This document shows positions 22,629-34,600 of a stretch of 64,000 bases of DNA, piece by piece. The position numbers and the translations under genes are program-made. The stretch is from Micractinium sp. NFX-FRZ. Lineage: Eukaryota > Chlorophyta > Trebouxiophyceae > Chlorellales > Chlorellaceae. The notes beneath the pieces are model-generated. The model did no database searches. It was not told where the DNA came from and was given only the letters and a program-made list of their open reading frames with translations. The stretch lies in NCBI GenBank assembly GCA_029339195.1, contig JAPTJF010000156.1, positions 1 to 64,000 of the forward strand, in the 5' to 3' direction. Every line of letters starts with the position of its first letter. Within the stretch, counting starts at the first letter, position 1.

Positions 22629-24603
22629 TCACATCACCACCACGTTCCGCTCAAAGTCCGCATTCAGTGCCGCCTCCGCCGCCTCCTCCTCAGGCGTCTG
22701 CTTCTGGCTGCTCGCCGCCGCCGCCGCCGCTGCCTCGGCTGCTGCAAGAGCCGCCGCCGCCTGCGTGTCCAGCCCCTCCATGCGCTGCCCATACAGCTCA
22801 AACTTCCACAGCTGAGCGATGGGGATGGTGCCGCCGATGGTGTCGTCCAGGTGGGCGGGGTCAAAGTGCTTGGCCAGGTCCTCTGCAAATACGAAAATGA
22901 AAATTCTTTTTTGATTGAGAAATAGAGAGTGCCGCCGATGGTGTCGTCCACGTGGGCCGGGTCAAAGTGCTTGGCCAGGTCCTCTGCACGAGCAAGGGTC
23001 GAGCTGTAAGATGGCAACTACCACCTCTGATTTCCCAAAGGCAGGCACCACACGCAGGAAGGCGGGCAGGCCCGCCACCGCCCCACCGCCTGCAGACTGC
23101 AATACCACCCACCCGCCCTGGCGCCCACGCAGCATGCACAGCGCGACTCGCGGCTGCCCGACCGCCCACCCACCCGGCGGGCTCTTGGGTGACAGGAAGA
23201 CCAGCTTGTCGCGGGTGAGGGGGTCCACAAAGGGGGAGATCTGTGAGCGGGGACGAGGGGACAGGCACAGGTTGTATAGGCGATCCGTTACGAACAGGCA
23301 AGCTGTACTGCAGAAATATGTGAGCAAATAGCGGCGTGTCGCGATGGCCGGCCCATGAAGCTGGTGCGGGGCCATGCACGCTGCAGAGCACTGAAAATGA
23401 GCATTGAAGCAAGTGCAAATGGATGCAAGCTGCTCTCAAGTGAGGGGGTGCACTCGGAAAGAGGTGTTGGGGTGGCATGGCCACAGGCAAGGGCTTTATC
23501 ATCGCCTGTATAGCAGCAGCCAAGCTCTTCTGCTGTGCTGCCTTCACCACAAACGCAGCCTGTCACGCAGCCACGTCGAGCAGATTACGTGTGAGCCCCT
23601 TTTGACCTGATCACCACTTCAGCTGCCAGTTGACCCCGGGGGAGGAGAACCAGCCGCCACATCCCACTGCAAACTGGGCCCCGCTCTCCCATTCACTGCA
23701 AGTGACCCCTGCTCTGTCAGCGCCCGCCCCCCTCCTCCCTGCCCTCTCACCGCCTTCCAGGCCACGTTGAACAGCATAGGCGGCTTGTAGGAGACGGCGC
23801 GCCCCAGCCGCTCAGGGAAGTGGTTCTGTGCATCGTGGGCGGGAGAGAGAGGGGGAGCGGCAGGGGGGCGGCGGATCAGGTGGGCAACGGTTCCCCTGGT
23901 TCGCCGAGGGTCTCAGCCCTGCCCTGCCGTCGGTCGCATATGCAGCCGCCCTCCTGCCGCCCATGCCCTCAGCCCCAGACACGCTGCCTGCAGTATCCAC
24001 TCCTACCGTGCAAGCAGTGCCCCACATGTGCTCCATCTGCAGCCCTGGCCCCCCTCGATGCAGCTGCCCCCTTCATCAAATGTTCATTTCAATAATGATA
24101 CGGTCATTGCGATCAAAACGATCCGCACGCTCTCACCTGCAGGATGGACAGGACCTGCAGGGAGACCTTGAGGGGCGGGGAGTTCTTGGAGTTGTAGCCT
24201 GCAGGAGGGAGGGAGGGAGGGAGCCATGGGGCAGGGGCAGGGTGGGTGGGTGGGTGGGCGGGGGGCTGTGTGCAGGGGCAGACGCAGGGCAGGCGAGTTT
24301 GTAGCGGTATACAGGCTGCAGGGTGGGGCGGTGGTGGTTGCGGGGTGGTTAGCGTGGTGGGGGAAGGAGTGCGGACGGGCCTGGAGGTGCACCACTTGCC
24401 CACCCAACCCCGCCCAGCTCACTCACCCACAAAATCGACGAGCCAGCACATCTTGCCATCGGCTGCAGGCGGGCGGCAGAGGGGCCCAAGAAGAGGGCAG
24501 CAGGTGTCGGTCAGTCAGTCTCGGCATGCGTGGGCTGGCATGGGGGGGGGGGGGGGGACTGGCACAATTGGAAGGGGGGGGGGGGGGGGGNNNNNNNNNN
24601 CGC

Positions 24604-24639
<36 letters not shown>

Positions 24640-26550
24640 CGTGGAAAGGCCCAGCAGCCGCTGCCGCAGCCGCCGCCGCCACTCCAGCACGCCTGCCAAC
24701 GCTGCTATCGCAGCAGCGGCGGGCGGCGCCCCGCAACAGCCGGAGCACTGCCCCCGGTGTGCGCGCAACCCCTGCGCCTGCTGCTGGCCCCTGCCAGAGG
24801 CTTCCGCTCTGCCGCCGCAGCGCGCCTGCTGCTCACCCCCTGCCCCCAGGGCTTCCACTGACACATGACACCTTGCCTGCACCTGCCACTGCACCTGGCC
24901 CCGCCCCTGCTGCGCTCACGTGCCGAGGCGTCTGCCATGCGGCTGGCCTGCTCCAAAGTGTACACCAGCCACTGCAGTACAACCAGGGTCTCACACCGTT
25001 AATATCAGATCGCATGCTGTGGTGCCCAAGCACGCAAGTGCAGCATATGCCAGCCATTGGTGACATATTACTGACATATTATTGAAACCACATGGTACCG
25101 CACCACCCACCTTGACGCGTTCGTCGCTGTCCCCGCTATACGCCGCCTCCAGCCTGCAGGGAGGGGCGGGGCGGGGCAGGGCGGGGCGGGGCAGGGCGGG
25201 TGAGTGGGCGGGCATATGGGCAGGTAAGGGAGGGTGGGCGTAAAGGGGGCTAGCAGGGATGTAGCAGCGGAACCCTCCCTGTTGCCCCCGCTGCAACACC
25301 AACACCAGCCGCCCTCCACACCAGCCGCCCTCCCACCAGCCGCCCGCACCCGGCCCCGCCCACACTCCCTATCCGGGCCCAACGAGCGCCTCCGCCCAGG
25401 CCTTGCCATCGCTCACTGGGTGCGCCAGAGTAGGCAGCTTACCCGCCCTCCTATCTACCAAGGAAACTGGAATCGGGGGAATGCAACAGGGATGTCAACA
25501 GCTGCCAAGCCCCTACACCCGCCCACCCGCTCAAACACACCCCCCACCCCACCCAACTCACGCATTCCCCTGCCCACCCACACCCACCTGGGGCGCATCA
25601 GTACCACGGGCCGCCCCTCCTTGTCCGGGTGGTCCAGGATGAAGAGCTTGCCGCGCGCCCCCTCGTGCTGAATCGTCGGCCAGCTCAGCAGCTGCGGCTG
25701 GTACTCCCCCCGCCACCTCAGCGTCTCCCGCAGCATCTGCAGGCAAAACAAATGTGACTTAATCCATAGACTGTGCCGCTGACTGCTTTTAAAGAGCACA
25801 ACGTCACACATGTCTCGGCGTGCAGCATCTGGTGCATGGAAGACACTTCAGATGAACTGAAGCCTCCCATGACTCAGGTTCCCAAGGGCGATGATGGTGA
25901 GCGTGCCGCCAGTGCCGCCGCCTCCGGTTGGGTGCAACCATGGGGTGCACATACGCACGTGCGGGCGGGCGGCACGGCTCCCCCTGGCTGTCCCCACATC
26001 CCTGCAGGCTCCCCCCAGGCTCCCCGGTTGACCCAAGGTCCCCCCTTTGGCTTCCTCCGGCCTTGCGGGCCAGCCCCGCAGTCCCCCCACATCCCACCCA
26101 CCTTGGTGGCCTTGGCCACGGTCCAGTGGCGTGCGCGCAGGTAGCGGATGTAGGTGCCGCGTGTGCAAAAGGCGCGGTGCGCAGCAGACTCCTGCACGCA
26201 AGAGGCGGGGCGGGGCAGCGGGCCAGCGGCGGTGCCCGGTCGCGTGGGTGCTGCGCCGTCGTGGCGCAGGGCTGAGCGGGGGCGGAGAGCCGATCGGGCA
26301 TGAGCGTGGCATGCACAATAATCATGTTATCTGGCTTTGGAGAACAGCGTCTGGGCCAGATGTTGGGGGAGGCAGGTCAGCATGGGGACAGCCGTCCTTC
26401 GGCGGCACCGGCGGCAGCTGAAGCAGTGCAGGCAGGGCGCTCGCCGCTCACCGCTACTAGGTCGGCCACCGCCTCGCGCAGCTCCTCCACCTTGTGCTCC
26501 TCCTCCGCGTTCAGCGCCACAGTCTCATACCATGGCTGCTGAGCCGTCAT
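22629..26550 (-). CDS. Sec14-like (CRAL-TRIO) lipid-transfer protein
   Basis: Phosphatidylinositol/lipid-binding protein of the Sec14 family. Ten exons (minus): 26550-26452, 26191-26102, 25736-25588, 25153-25111, 24971-24920, 24462-24427, 24198-24137, 23825-23751, 23240-23174, 22882-22629; 308 aa, all junctions in phase. The CRAL-TRIO N-terminal helix region is YIRYLRARHWTVAKATKMLR followed by ETLRWRGEY. The lipid-binding core follows: GKLFILDHPDKEGRPVVLMR, WLVYTLEQASRMADAS, MCWLVDFVGY, FPERLGRAVSYKPPMLFNVA, and ISPFVDPLTRDKLVFLSP. The C-terminus is an Ala-rich helix ending FERNVVVM. An in-frame ATG at 26619 would add 23 residues; the later one gives the usual short lead. An assembly gap lies in the intron between 24920 and 24462. 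The last intron carries a partial copy of the last exon. Confidence 0.9.
22930..22987 (-). repeat. Partial copy of the last Sec14 exon in its upstream intron
   Basis: 22930-22987 repeats 22829-22886 almost base for base, offset 101 bp. It contains a usable acceptor and the codons for EDLAKHFDPAHVDDTIGGT. The copy has no donor. Reading on from it enters the true exon in another frame, so splicing to it would give a truncated protein. Confidence 0.85.
24541..24638. other. Assembly gap (10 N) between long G and C homopolymer runs
   Basis: Positions 24591-24600 are N. A G run of about 17 lies at 24541, another of about 14 directly before the gap, and a C run of more than 30 after it (about 24605-24638). 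The gap is intronic in the Sec14 gene, so it does not affect the protein model. The true length is unknown. Confidence 0.95.
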
Positions 26551-26962
26551 CGCCGCTTGACGCCGCGAAAAGCGATTGTCAAAGGCGCCTGCTTCCTGCC
26601 TGCTGCTGCACAAGCCCAAGGAAAGTCAGATTGGATCGGCTGCTCGCTGAGCAAGCCCGATCAGTCGAGCGCCCGCGCCGGGGCAACGCTGCACCAGCCC
26701 CCAGCGCAGCACAGCAGGCGGGCGGGAGCCCCGTTGACCACAGGTTGATGTGCTTTGCACGTCTTGAAAGCTTTCATGCACATGTTTCGGCAATGCAATT
26801 GTGGCTTGATACCTGAGATGATAGGCAGGTGCACGCAAACAAGACAGGGAGTGGGAAGCGGGAGAGAGCTTCGCTGGACTGCAGTGCAAGGTAGGAAACC
26901 ACGAACAACGCAGCAGGATGGGGCCACGCTGAGTGGATCTATGGTTTTGCAAGTTTTATCCC
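26551..26962. other. Interval between Sec14 start and ARM-MYND stop
   Basis: About 410 bp holding the Sec14 promoter/leader and the 3' UTR of the ARM-MYND gene, both on the minus strand. No coding frame is supported. Confidence 0.4.
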
Positions 26963-28521
26963 CTACGCACGTGGCACGGCGTTGGCTGCAGTCACTGCCA
27001 CTGCCTCAGCGTCTGCGCGCAGGCGCTTGCACTCGGCACGGTGCGCGCGCCAGTGGGCGTTGCGGCAACCCTCGCTGCAATACCTGGCCAGGCCGCAGCC
27101 ACCGCAGCGGCGCAGGCGTTCTGTGTGTGCGCAGCCAGGAGCGGAGCAGATGTGCAGTGCTGGGGTGGAGGTGGGGACATGGGAGGGTGCTGGGGTAGGC
27201 TGTGCCGGTGCTGCCTGCATGCTGTGCCTGGGGTCGCTGCCAGCCGTGCTGCAGTGAGGGAATAGCGAGGTGTCAGGTGGGCTGGCTGGCCAGAGGGCAG
27301 GAGCAACCCCAGGCACTCGGTCAGAACGCACCTGTCACCAGGGACGCCTGTCTGGGCTGCAAGAAAGTGCAGAGCGGTGGCCGCCTGCTGGCGCAAATAC
27401 AAGCTGCTGCTGCTGCTGTCGAACAGGCGCACCAGCGGCTCGATGCCGCCTGCCTCTACGATTTCTGCGCAGGCGTGTGCACTGTGGCATGCCAAGTTGG
27501 CAAGCATCGTGGCGGCGTGCTCCTGCACCTTCCCGCAGCCACTGTGCAGCAGCCGCACTTGCGCTGGAATGGCGCCAGCCGCAGCAATGGCTGCACAGCG
27601 GTCCGGACCATCTTCAGACATGCTTCTGAGCACGCCAGCTGCTCGCTCCACCACCCCTTCACTGCTGCTAGAGAGCAGCGGAACCAGGGCTGCCATGCCG
27701 TCGGCGGCGGCGATGGCTGCCCTGCTGTCAAGACTGCCGGCACAGGCTGCCAGGTTGGCCAGCGCTCCGACTGCCGACGCTTGCACGCTCTCATCTCTGC
27801 TGCTCAGCAAAGCGACTAGCGCCGGAATGGCGCCGTCTGCTGTTATGCCCGCCACAGTGCTTGGGCTGCCAAAAGTCAGGTTGCGCAGCGCACCGGCAGC
27901 TTTCTGGTGGGTCACAGTGTTGGTGCTGTACAGCGAGTGCACCAGGGCTGGGATGCCGCCCGCGGCCACAAAGGCCGCATTGTTGTCCGCGCCGTTGGAC
28001 AGCAGGTTGCACAGCGCGTGGCATGCTGTCTCCTGCAGCTCGGTGTCTCTGCTGCACAAGAGGCCCACCAGCGGCGAGATACAGCCAGCTGCGCCAAGGG
28101 CTGCTTGGCTGTTGGGGCTCAGAAAGGCCAAGTTGGCCATCAGCCCAGCGGCGGCAAGTTGTAAAAAGCTGTCACCGCTGACCAGCAGCCCAACCAAGGA
28201 TTGGGTGATGCCAGGGGTCGCTGCTACGGCTGCACAGTTGGGAGCATTTCTTATGCACAGATCGCTCAGTGCTGAGGCCGCCGCTCGCTGCACAGCCATG
28301 CTTCTGCTGGCCAAGCACTGCACCAACAGAGGAATGGCCCCTGCCGCTGCAATGGCCTGCCGTTCGGCGGGTTCAGTTCCCAGCGCGCCCAGCGCCCGCG
28401 CCGCCTGCAGCTGCGCCGCCCGGCTGCTGCTGCGCAGGCTTTGCACCAGGGCGGGGATGTCGCTGGCGGTCAGAGACATGGCTGCCTGAATGATGGGCGA
28501 GGCTGGTGGCCTGCATGGCAA
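26963..28521 (-). CDS. Armadillo-repeat protein with C-terminal MYND zinc finger
   Basis: Two exons (minus): 28521-27332 and 27248-26963, joined in phase 2. A start at 28521 gives 491 aa; the in-frame ATG at 28479 (MSLTASDIPALVQSL) gives 477 aa and is likelier. Most of the protein is a run of about nine armadillo repeats, each with the pattern GxIPxLVxLLxS...A..AL.NL (for example GCISPLVGLLCSRDTELQ and GAIPALVALLSSRDESVQ). Exon 2 ends in a MYND finger: CSAPGC, RRCGGCGLARYCSEGC, HWRAHRAEC, with all Cys/His ligands present. ARM solenoids and MYND fingers both bind proteins, so a scaffold or adaptor role is inferred. Without splicing, the ARM frame would read past the finger in the wrong frame. 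Confidence 0.9.
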
Positions 28522-29303
28522 TTCCCACAGGGCAGCACGTTGCCAGGTTGGGAATTGGTGAGTGTACGGCTACTGCGCAGCGGCAGCGGCGGCGGCAGGC
28601 AGGCAGGCACGGTGGGCAAAGCTTCCTGCGTCCTCCGCAACACCTCGTGCGAGTCCAAGGCCGGCTGAATCAAGCAGAGCCTGCTGAGTCCAGCAGCTGC
28701 CCTCCTGCAGCGCTGGTGAGCCCCGGCTTGCCTGCTCCGAGCCACACGGGACGCTACTCGAGGATTGGGGAGGCCGCACACTGGAGGCGTAGGACGCAGG
28801 TGAGGACGGAGGGCTGCAAACGAGGTCACGAACGCGGAAGAGGCAGGAGAGGAAGGGGGCACGAGGGCGGGTGCAGAGCGCAGCGCGGGCACGGCGCGGC
28901 ACGCGGCCGCTGCCAGCCAATGCAATGATTGCAGAGGGTGGTCAGGAAGAACCCAGGCTCGTGCTCGTCACTTCCTGACCCTCTGAGCTTCTGCAGCGCC
29001 CACGTTCAGCCGAGTTCCGCCTTCCTGTTGCGGCCCTGCTGCCTTGCCCAGCTGGATGGCACACTTTACGCACTCATGCGGCAGTGCCTCGTCCCCTCCG
29101 TCCCTCAGGACCATCTGCTCCAACCCTGCAGATATACTCTGTCTTCCATGACATCAAATCCGCCTGAACAACGAGAAACTGCCTGCCTCCTGCTGCGCAA
29201 GATAATGCGGGGGATCAGCAATGAGCCGTACCGGCGACTGCTGGAGGGCGTCAAGGAGGTCTGCCCCACCTTTAGCTGGAACAAGCAGGGGCAGGGCATC
29301 TGA
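28522..29303 (+). other. Uncertain region; possible small plus-strand gene ending at 29303
   Basis: A plus-strand frame ending at 29303 gives a plausible helical C-terminus (QRETACLLLRKIMRGISNEP, then YRRLLEGVKEVCP). It loosely recalls a PUB-type helix bundle but lacks enough signature residues. It has no ATG in the same frame close by; CTGCAG acceptors near 29000 and 29132 suggest upstream exons that I could not assemble. The remaining sequence to 28521 is the upstream region of the ARM-MYND gene. Confidence 0.25.
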
Positions 29304-29931
29304 ATGTGCACCGCTGAATTTGCTTCGCAAGTACATGCTTGTGAAAATTATCTGCTATACTGACATTGCCTCTCTACACTTCCGACCGTGCCTGCATCCG
29401 CCCTCCCGCTCCCGCCTGCGGCCCTTGCGCAAGGTCTGCATCCATCGCCAGCCGCCATCCTGTGCAACAGGGATACACTTTGTTCTCACGTGTAACCTCG
29501 CCACTGTGTGCGTCTCCATTGTATCAGTGCTACGCAATCTCTTCATTTTCATTTGGTGGTCAGAGCAGTTATGGACAAGAGCAAGCGGCCGCCAGCGGGG
29601 CGGCGCCATCCCCGCATTTGCCTCCCCGCATTTGCCTCACCGGTTTCGGCTGCCCTACGTGCCACTCAATTCAAGCCGCTCCCGACTGTTCTCGCGCGTG
29701 AACCGCTCTCTCGCGCTCTGGTGCACCGCCCTGTTTGGTCAACGCGCCGTTCCGCACCTCGCAGTTCAAAGTAAGTCAGCTGGAGGTGCAAGAGCAATTG
29801 CGCACGCCTCCGCCTCGCGGGGGCTTCGAACGCCTCGAGCGCTCTGCTCCCCCCGCCGCCGCAGCGCCCGGGCGCCGCACCCGCTCAACTTGCCCGCTGC
29901 CGCCCCGTTTGCTGCTGCTGCTGCCCTGCAG
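29304..29931 (+). promoter_or_regulatory. Upstream region and probable 5'-UTR intron of acidic protein gene
   Basis: A strong donor (AAA|GTAAGTC at about 29770) and an acceptor placed exactly before the ATG (CTGCAG|ATG at 29932) suggest a 5'-UTR intron of about 160 bp. The long open frame across this stretch has no family features, and joining it through the splice breaks the downstream frame. Confidence 0.45.
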
Positions 29932-31126
29932 ATGGCTTTCACAACGGTGGAGGTCGAGGAGCATCTGGCGGCTCTCAAGAAGCTGCTGGGCGTGGTGGGG
30001 CCCACGGTCAGCAAGAGCCTCACAGAGCTGGTGCTGTCCAAGCAGGGGCAGCCCTCCAAGGCGGAGGCGCTCCGCTTCCTCTCTGCCAAGCTGGCAGCCG
30101 CTGCGGTGAGACAATTTGAAGGGCCGAGGCAGTGCGCAGTCCTGTGCCGGTCGCACTCAGCACCCATTGAGTACCGCACGTATGCTGCCCTATCCCTTTG
30201 CCTCCCAGGTCTGTGCGCCTGCCTGGGTGCATTGGCTCACTGGTGCCCCCACTCTGCCCTCCCTTTTTTGCCCTCAGGAAGCGGAGCTGGGTGCTGAGCC
30301 AACTGGCGCAGAAGAGCTGATCAAGGCGGCTGCGCACCTGCCCGCTGAAGAGGCTGCCCCAGCTGTGGCAGCCGCTGCAGTGGAGGCCATGCCGGCTGCT
30401 GCTGCTGCTGCCGACGTGTCGCCCCGCACCGTGAGCAGCGGGGGCCAGAAGGAGGGTGCTGAGCCCAGTGCACCTGAGGAGGAGACAGCAGTGGAGGTGG
30501 CAGTGGCAGCAGAGATGGTGGAGAGCGAGCACGGTGAGCAGCAGGTGGAGGTGGAGCAGGCGGGGCAGGAGGAGGAGGAGACGGTGACAGCCGCAGATGT
30601 GCTGGTGGCGGCGCTGCCGATTGAGGAGGTGCCAGAAGTGGCCATTTCAGAGGCGGAGTCTGCCCAGCCCAGTGCACCAGCTGCTGAGCCAGAGGCAGAG
30701 GCAGAGGCAGAGGTGGACCCCACTGAGCCCAGCGCACCTGCTGCTGAGCCAGAGGCGGAGGCGGAGGCGGAGCCCACCGCACCCAGCGTGCCTGCTGCTG
30801 AGCCAGAGGCAGGGGCAGAGGAGGCGGAGCCCACCGCGCCCAGCGCACCTGCTGCTGAGCCAGAGGCAGAGGCGGAGGCGGCGCCTGCCGTGCCCAGCGC
30901 GCCTGCTGCTGAGCCAGAGGCTGAGCCAGAGGTGGAGCAGGGCAGCGAGGAGGCTGCTGCTGCTGAGCTGTCGTCCATTGGTGAGGGCGAGGAGGTGGAG
31001 GAGCAGGCGGCAGCCGAGCCTGAGAGTGACGCCGCTGCAGGCGAGAGCGAGGCCAGCCCGCCGGCTGAGGCGGCGGCAGACGAGGCGGATGCCGGCGCTG
31101 TGCCCGAGGAGGCAGCGGCAGAGTGA
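29932..31126 (+). CDS. Acidic Ala/Glu/Pro-repeat protein, unknown function
   Basis: Two exons, 29932-30105 and 30278-31126; 340 aa. Not a family I recognise. The first 58 residues form an ordered-looking helical region (MAFTTVEVEEHLAALKKLLG, then SKSLTELVLSKQGQ and AEALRFLSAKLAAAA). The remainder is very acidic and low in complexity. From about residue 180 the unit PSAPAAEPEAEAEA is repeated five times with periods near 17-21 residues, followed by an Ala/Glu tail ending EEAAAE. Such tails are usually disordered and may bind basic partners. No signal or membrane segment is seen. The exon-1 acceptor lies directly before the start codon, so translation probably begins in the second transcribed exon. 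Confidence 0.75.
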
Positions 31127-31608
31127 GATGCTCTGCTCAGGCCTCACGGAAACCCTAACTGAGTACAGGCCACTCGTCCTGAGCCTTACTCTGAACTGAC
31201 GATAGCAGCTGCAGCCTGCGTCTCGGGCGGCGGCAGCGTTTCATCACAGGCCCCCACGCTCCATGATGTGCCTAACATTCTCTTCCGGGTTAACGTTGCA
31301 CTAACGATTCCTCAGATGTATCCATCTCTTATTGTGTGACAGGAGGCAAAGAGAAACCAGGGTGGTAACCAGGGCTCCAGGCAGGCGATGCCGCTGAGCG
31401 GTGGCAGCGGCGGCACTACATGCGGGAAGTACAGCTTGCCCTTTGCTTGCGGACGGGCAGCACCGCTCATTTACGCATGCTTTGCTGTCTCGCTGTAGCA
31501 AGCTGTCACCCGCACGCCAGGCATCGCCTGCCGAAGCCCTGCTCTCTTTCGAGCCCACGCAGCCACAGGAGCGCAGCCGCTGCGGGAAGATCGTTACTAG
31601 TCGCTGCG
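31127..31608 (+). promoter_or_regulatory. 3' flank of acidic protein gene and CLP1 promoter
   Basis: About 480 bp between same-strand genes. No TGTAA signal and no clear core promoter element were seen. Confidence 0.35.
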
Positions 31609-34600
31609 ATGGTTGGCGGCGGAGATGGGGTGCAGCAGATCAAAATCGAGCCGGTGAGGCGGGGCAGGCGGCAGCGGCGGCAGCAGGCGGCTAGCGGCAG
31701 GCGGCTCTGTGCCGGAGTCTGACTTCGGTTGCTCTGCCCCACTGCTTCTTGCAGCAACATGAGATGCGCATGGAGGTGGACTGGGGCAAGCAAGTGCACC
31801 TGCAGGTGAGGCAGCCTGGGTGTGCCAACCACAGACCTCGTAAACGTCAGCGCACGCCTGCCCTGTGGCGGCCTGTCCAAATTGGTACAAATTGTTGCCC
31901 CAACCCATCGTTCTATCCCTCCTTGCTTGGCCCGCATAGCCCGCATGACCCGCGCGTGCCGCATCGTCGTCCTCATCCCTGGCATAGGCATCAGAATGTT
32001 GTTGCTGGCTTTGGAAGCCAAAACACGAAGTCTCTCACTTTCGATCCACATGCCTACCTCTGCAGTGGGTAGTGGAGAGGCGTTGTCCAAACCATTTCAC
32101 AATGATGCATAAAGCACATGCCTTCCACTAACAATCGACCTCTGCAGCTAGTGGAGGGCGAGGCGGAGGTGTTTGGCACCTCCCTGGACCTGGGGGAGCG
32201 CGTGAGCATTGGCGGGCAGAAGGTGGCGGTGTACAGCTGGCGGGGGTGCACGCTGCAGCTGCAGGGGGAGCCCGACGTCATGTGAGTGCCGGGCTGATAC
32301 GTGTGTGTGAATGCGTGCGCGTGTGTGTGTCTGTGTGGTTGTGTGTGCGCGCGCGCGCGAGCTGCTGTGTATGCGAGGTGAACGTGTGTGTGCCTGGCGG
32401 GTGGGGCAAGCGGTGGCAAGCGAGCACGTGAATTGGAGGGGCGTGTGCCCCACCCGGCAGGCACATCCAACATGCCCTGATCACATGCATGCATCATTCC
32501 ACGTCCACAGATGTGCTGGCCCAAAACGTTGTACCACCCCCTTTACTCCACGTGCACCGCTGCAGGTACACGTCTGACGAGACCCCCATGCCGCAGTACG
32601 TGTCCATCCACGACGTGCTGGATGCGCGGCGGCAGGAGGCGCTTAAAGCCAAGGGGGAGGGCCCCCGCACCTTTGTGGTGGGGCCCACAGGTGGGGTCAC
32701 AGGGCAGCGATTTTGTAGTGGTTGCAGGGTGGGTTGGCGGCGGCATGAGGCAGGGCAGGGCACGAAGGGGGCGAGGCAGGATGGGGCAGCATGCCGTCAG
32801 CGTGCCATGGTTGGGTGGGACCGCTGGTGGGGCTGGAGGAGGGATCAAGGCGGTGCAAGGCAGGGCAGGGAGCAGCGGCGGGAGGCGGTCGAGGTTAAGG
32901 AGGGAAGGGCCCCGCATCTTTGCAGGGTGGGGCCCACCACTGGCACAGGACGGCGGGCATGGGAGGAAGGGGAGGGAGAGAGGCGACGGGTGGGGTAGGA
33001 ACGGAGGCACGCATGGGGCGGGAACCGGATCGGGTGGCCCAGGCGAATATGGCCCCCCCCGCCTTGGGCTGCAGACCACACCAGGGTGGGTCACAACTTG
33101 GGGCTGGCCCTGCTCTGGGTGCAGGGCTGCGCAAGGTGTGCAGAACCCTACCGAGCGGCGCTGTGCGCGCCGCCGCCGGCCACCACACCTTGAACCCTTC
33201 CTGCCCCCTCCTTTGCGCCTCCTCTTTGCCTGCAGACGTGGGGAAGAGCACGCTGTGCAAAATCCTGCTCAACTACGCTGTGCGCGCTGGGTGGGCCCCC
33301 ACATTTGCTGACATGGACATTGGGCAGGGCAGCATCACCGTGCCCGGCTGCATCTCCGCCACGCCAGGTGGGTGCTCACCAAACTCCATACTGAAACAGT
33401 GTTTCTTGGTAGGCCGGTGCCGGTGCCATGTGGTGGGCTGTCGGACTGGACGGCTCTGCTACACCTGTGGTGCCACGCTGGGCCACGCTGGGCCTGGTTG
33501 ATATTAGCCCTCCTGCCCGCTCGCCCTGTAATGCTGTGCCTGCTATGCCTGCCGTGGAGCCCCCCATTGACATCAGCCCTGCTGACCTGCCTGCCCTGCC
33601 CTGCTGTGCCTGCTGTGCCTGCAGTGGAGGCCCCCATTGACATTGAGGACGGGCTGCCCACGGATGCGCCCCTGGTGTACTACATAGGCACACCCACGCC
33701 CTCAGGTGGGGTGGCAGCCAGGCTGCCAGCTAGCGGGTGGGGCAGGCTGGTGGGGTGGGAGTGCATGCTGTCAGCGGGTGATGCAGGCGGGTTGGGGCTG
33801 CACGCTGTCAGCGGTTGGTGCACGCGGATGGGCTGGGAGCAGCTGTTTCCTGCTTCATTTCTGCCTCCAGCAGTAGCTGTGCCTGCTGGCGGGTCTGTGA
33901 GGCGGGCCTACACAGGCCAGCTGCAGCTGCCCCTGCGCCCTTCCCCCTTAGCAGGACATTCCGCGCTCTGCATTGCGCCTGCGCCCCCTGCCGCCACCCA
34001 TCCACTCCCCCACTGCCCTCCCCGTGACCCCACGCAGACAACCCCTCGCTGTACAAGCACCTGGTGGAGCGGCTAGCCAATGTGCTGGATGCAAGGGCGC
34101 AGAGCGACGCGCAGGTGGGCCGGGGGTGGGCACGCCCGGGGCGTGGTTGGTTATGGCCCGGGGCATGTGGGCAGGCAACTTGTGGCGGCGCACAAGCGCA
34201 GAGGGATTTTGTGCCTGCCCTGCCATGACCCCCCCGCCTTCGTCCTGCCCTGCCATGCCCTGCCATGCCCTGTGACTCCATATTCTTGCCGCGCGCCCAC
34301 AACCCCACCTCACCTCAAATCGGTTGTAACAAACCTTACCCTCCACCTGGCCTTTAGGTGCGCGCCTCGGGGCTGGTGGTCAACAGCATGGGGTGGATCG
34401 TGGAGCTTGGGTACGAGCTGCTGAAGCACACAGTGCAGGTGAGATTGCTCGCACTGCTGTGGTACGGCTTGGGCTGGGTTTGCAGGGCTTGGGTTGGGGA
34501 GGAATGCGGAGCTTGGATGCGCATGCTGAAGCACACAGTGCAGGTGAATTGCACCTGATTTTGTGGCATGTCTTGGGCCGAGTTGTCAGAGTTTGAGTTG

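Noticed and set aside
29221..29931. Upstream extension of the acidic-protein reading frame
   Set aside because: No family resemblance, and it ends exactly at an acceptor placed before the ATG at 29932. It looks like an open 5' leader.
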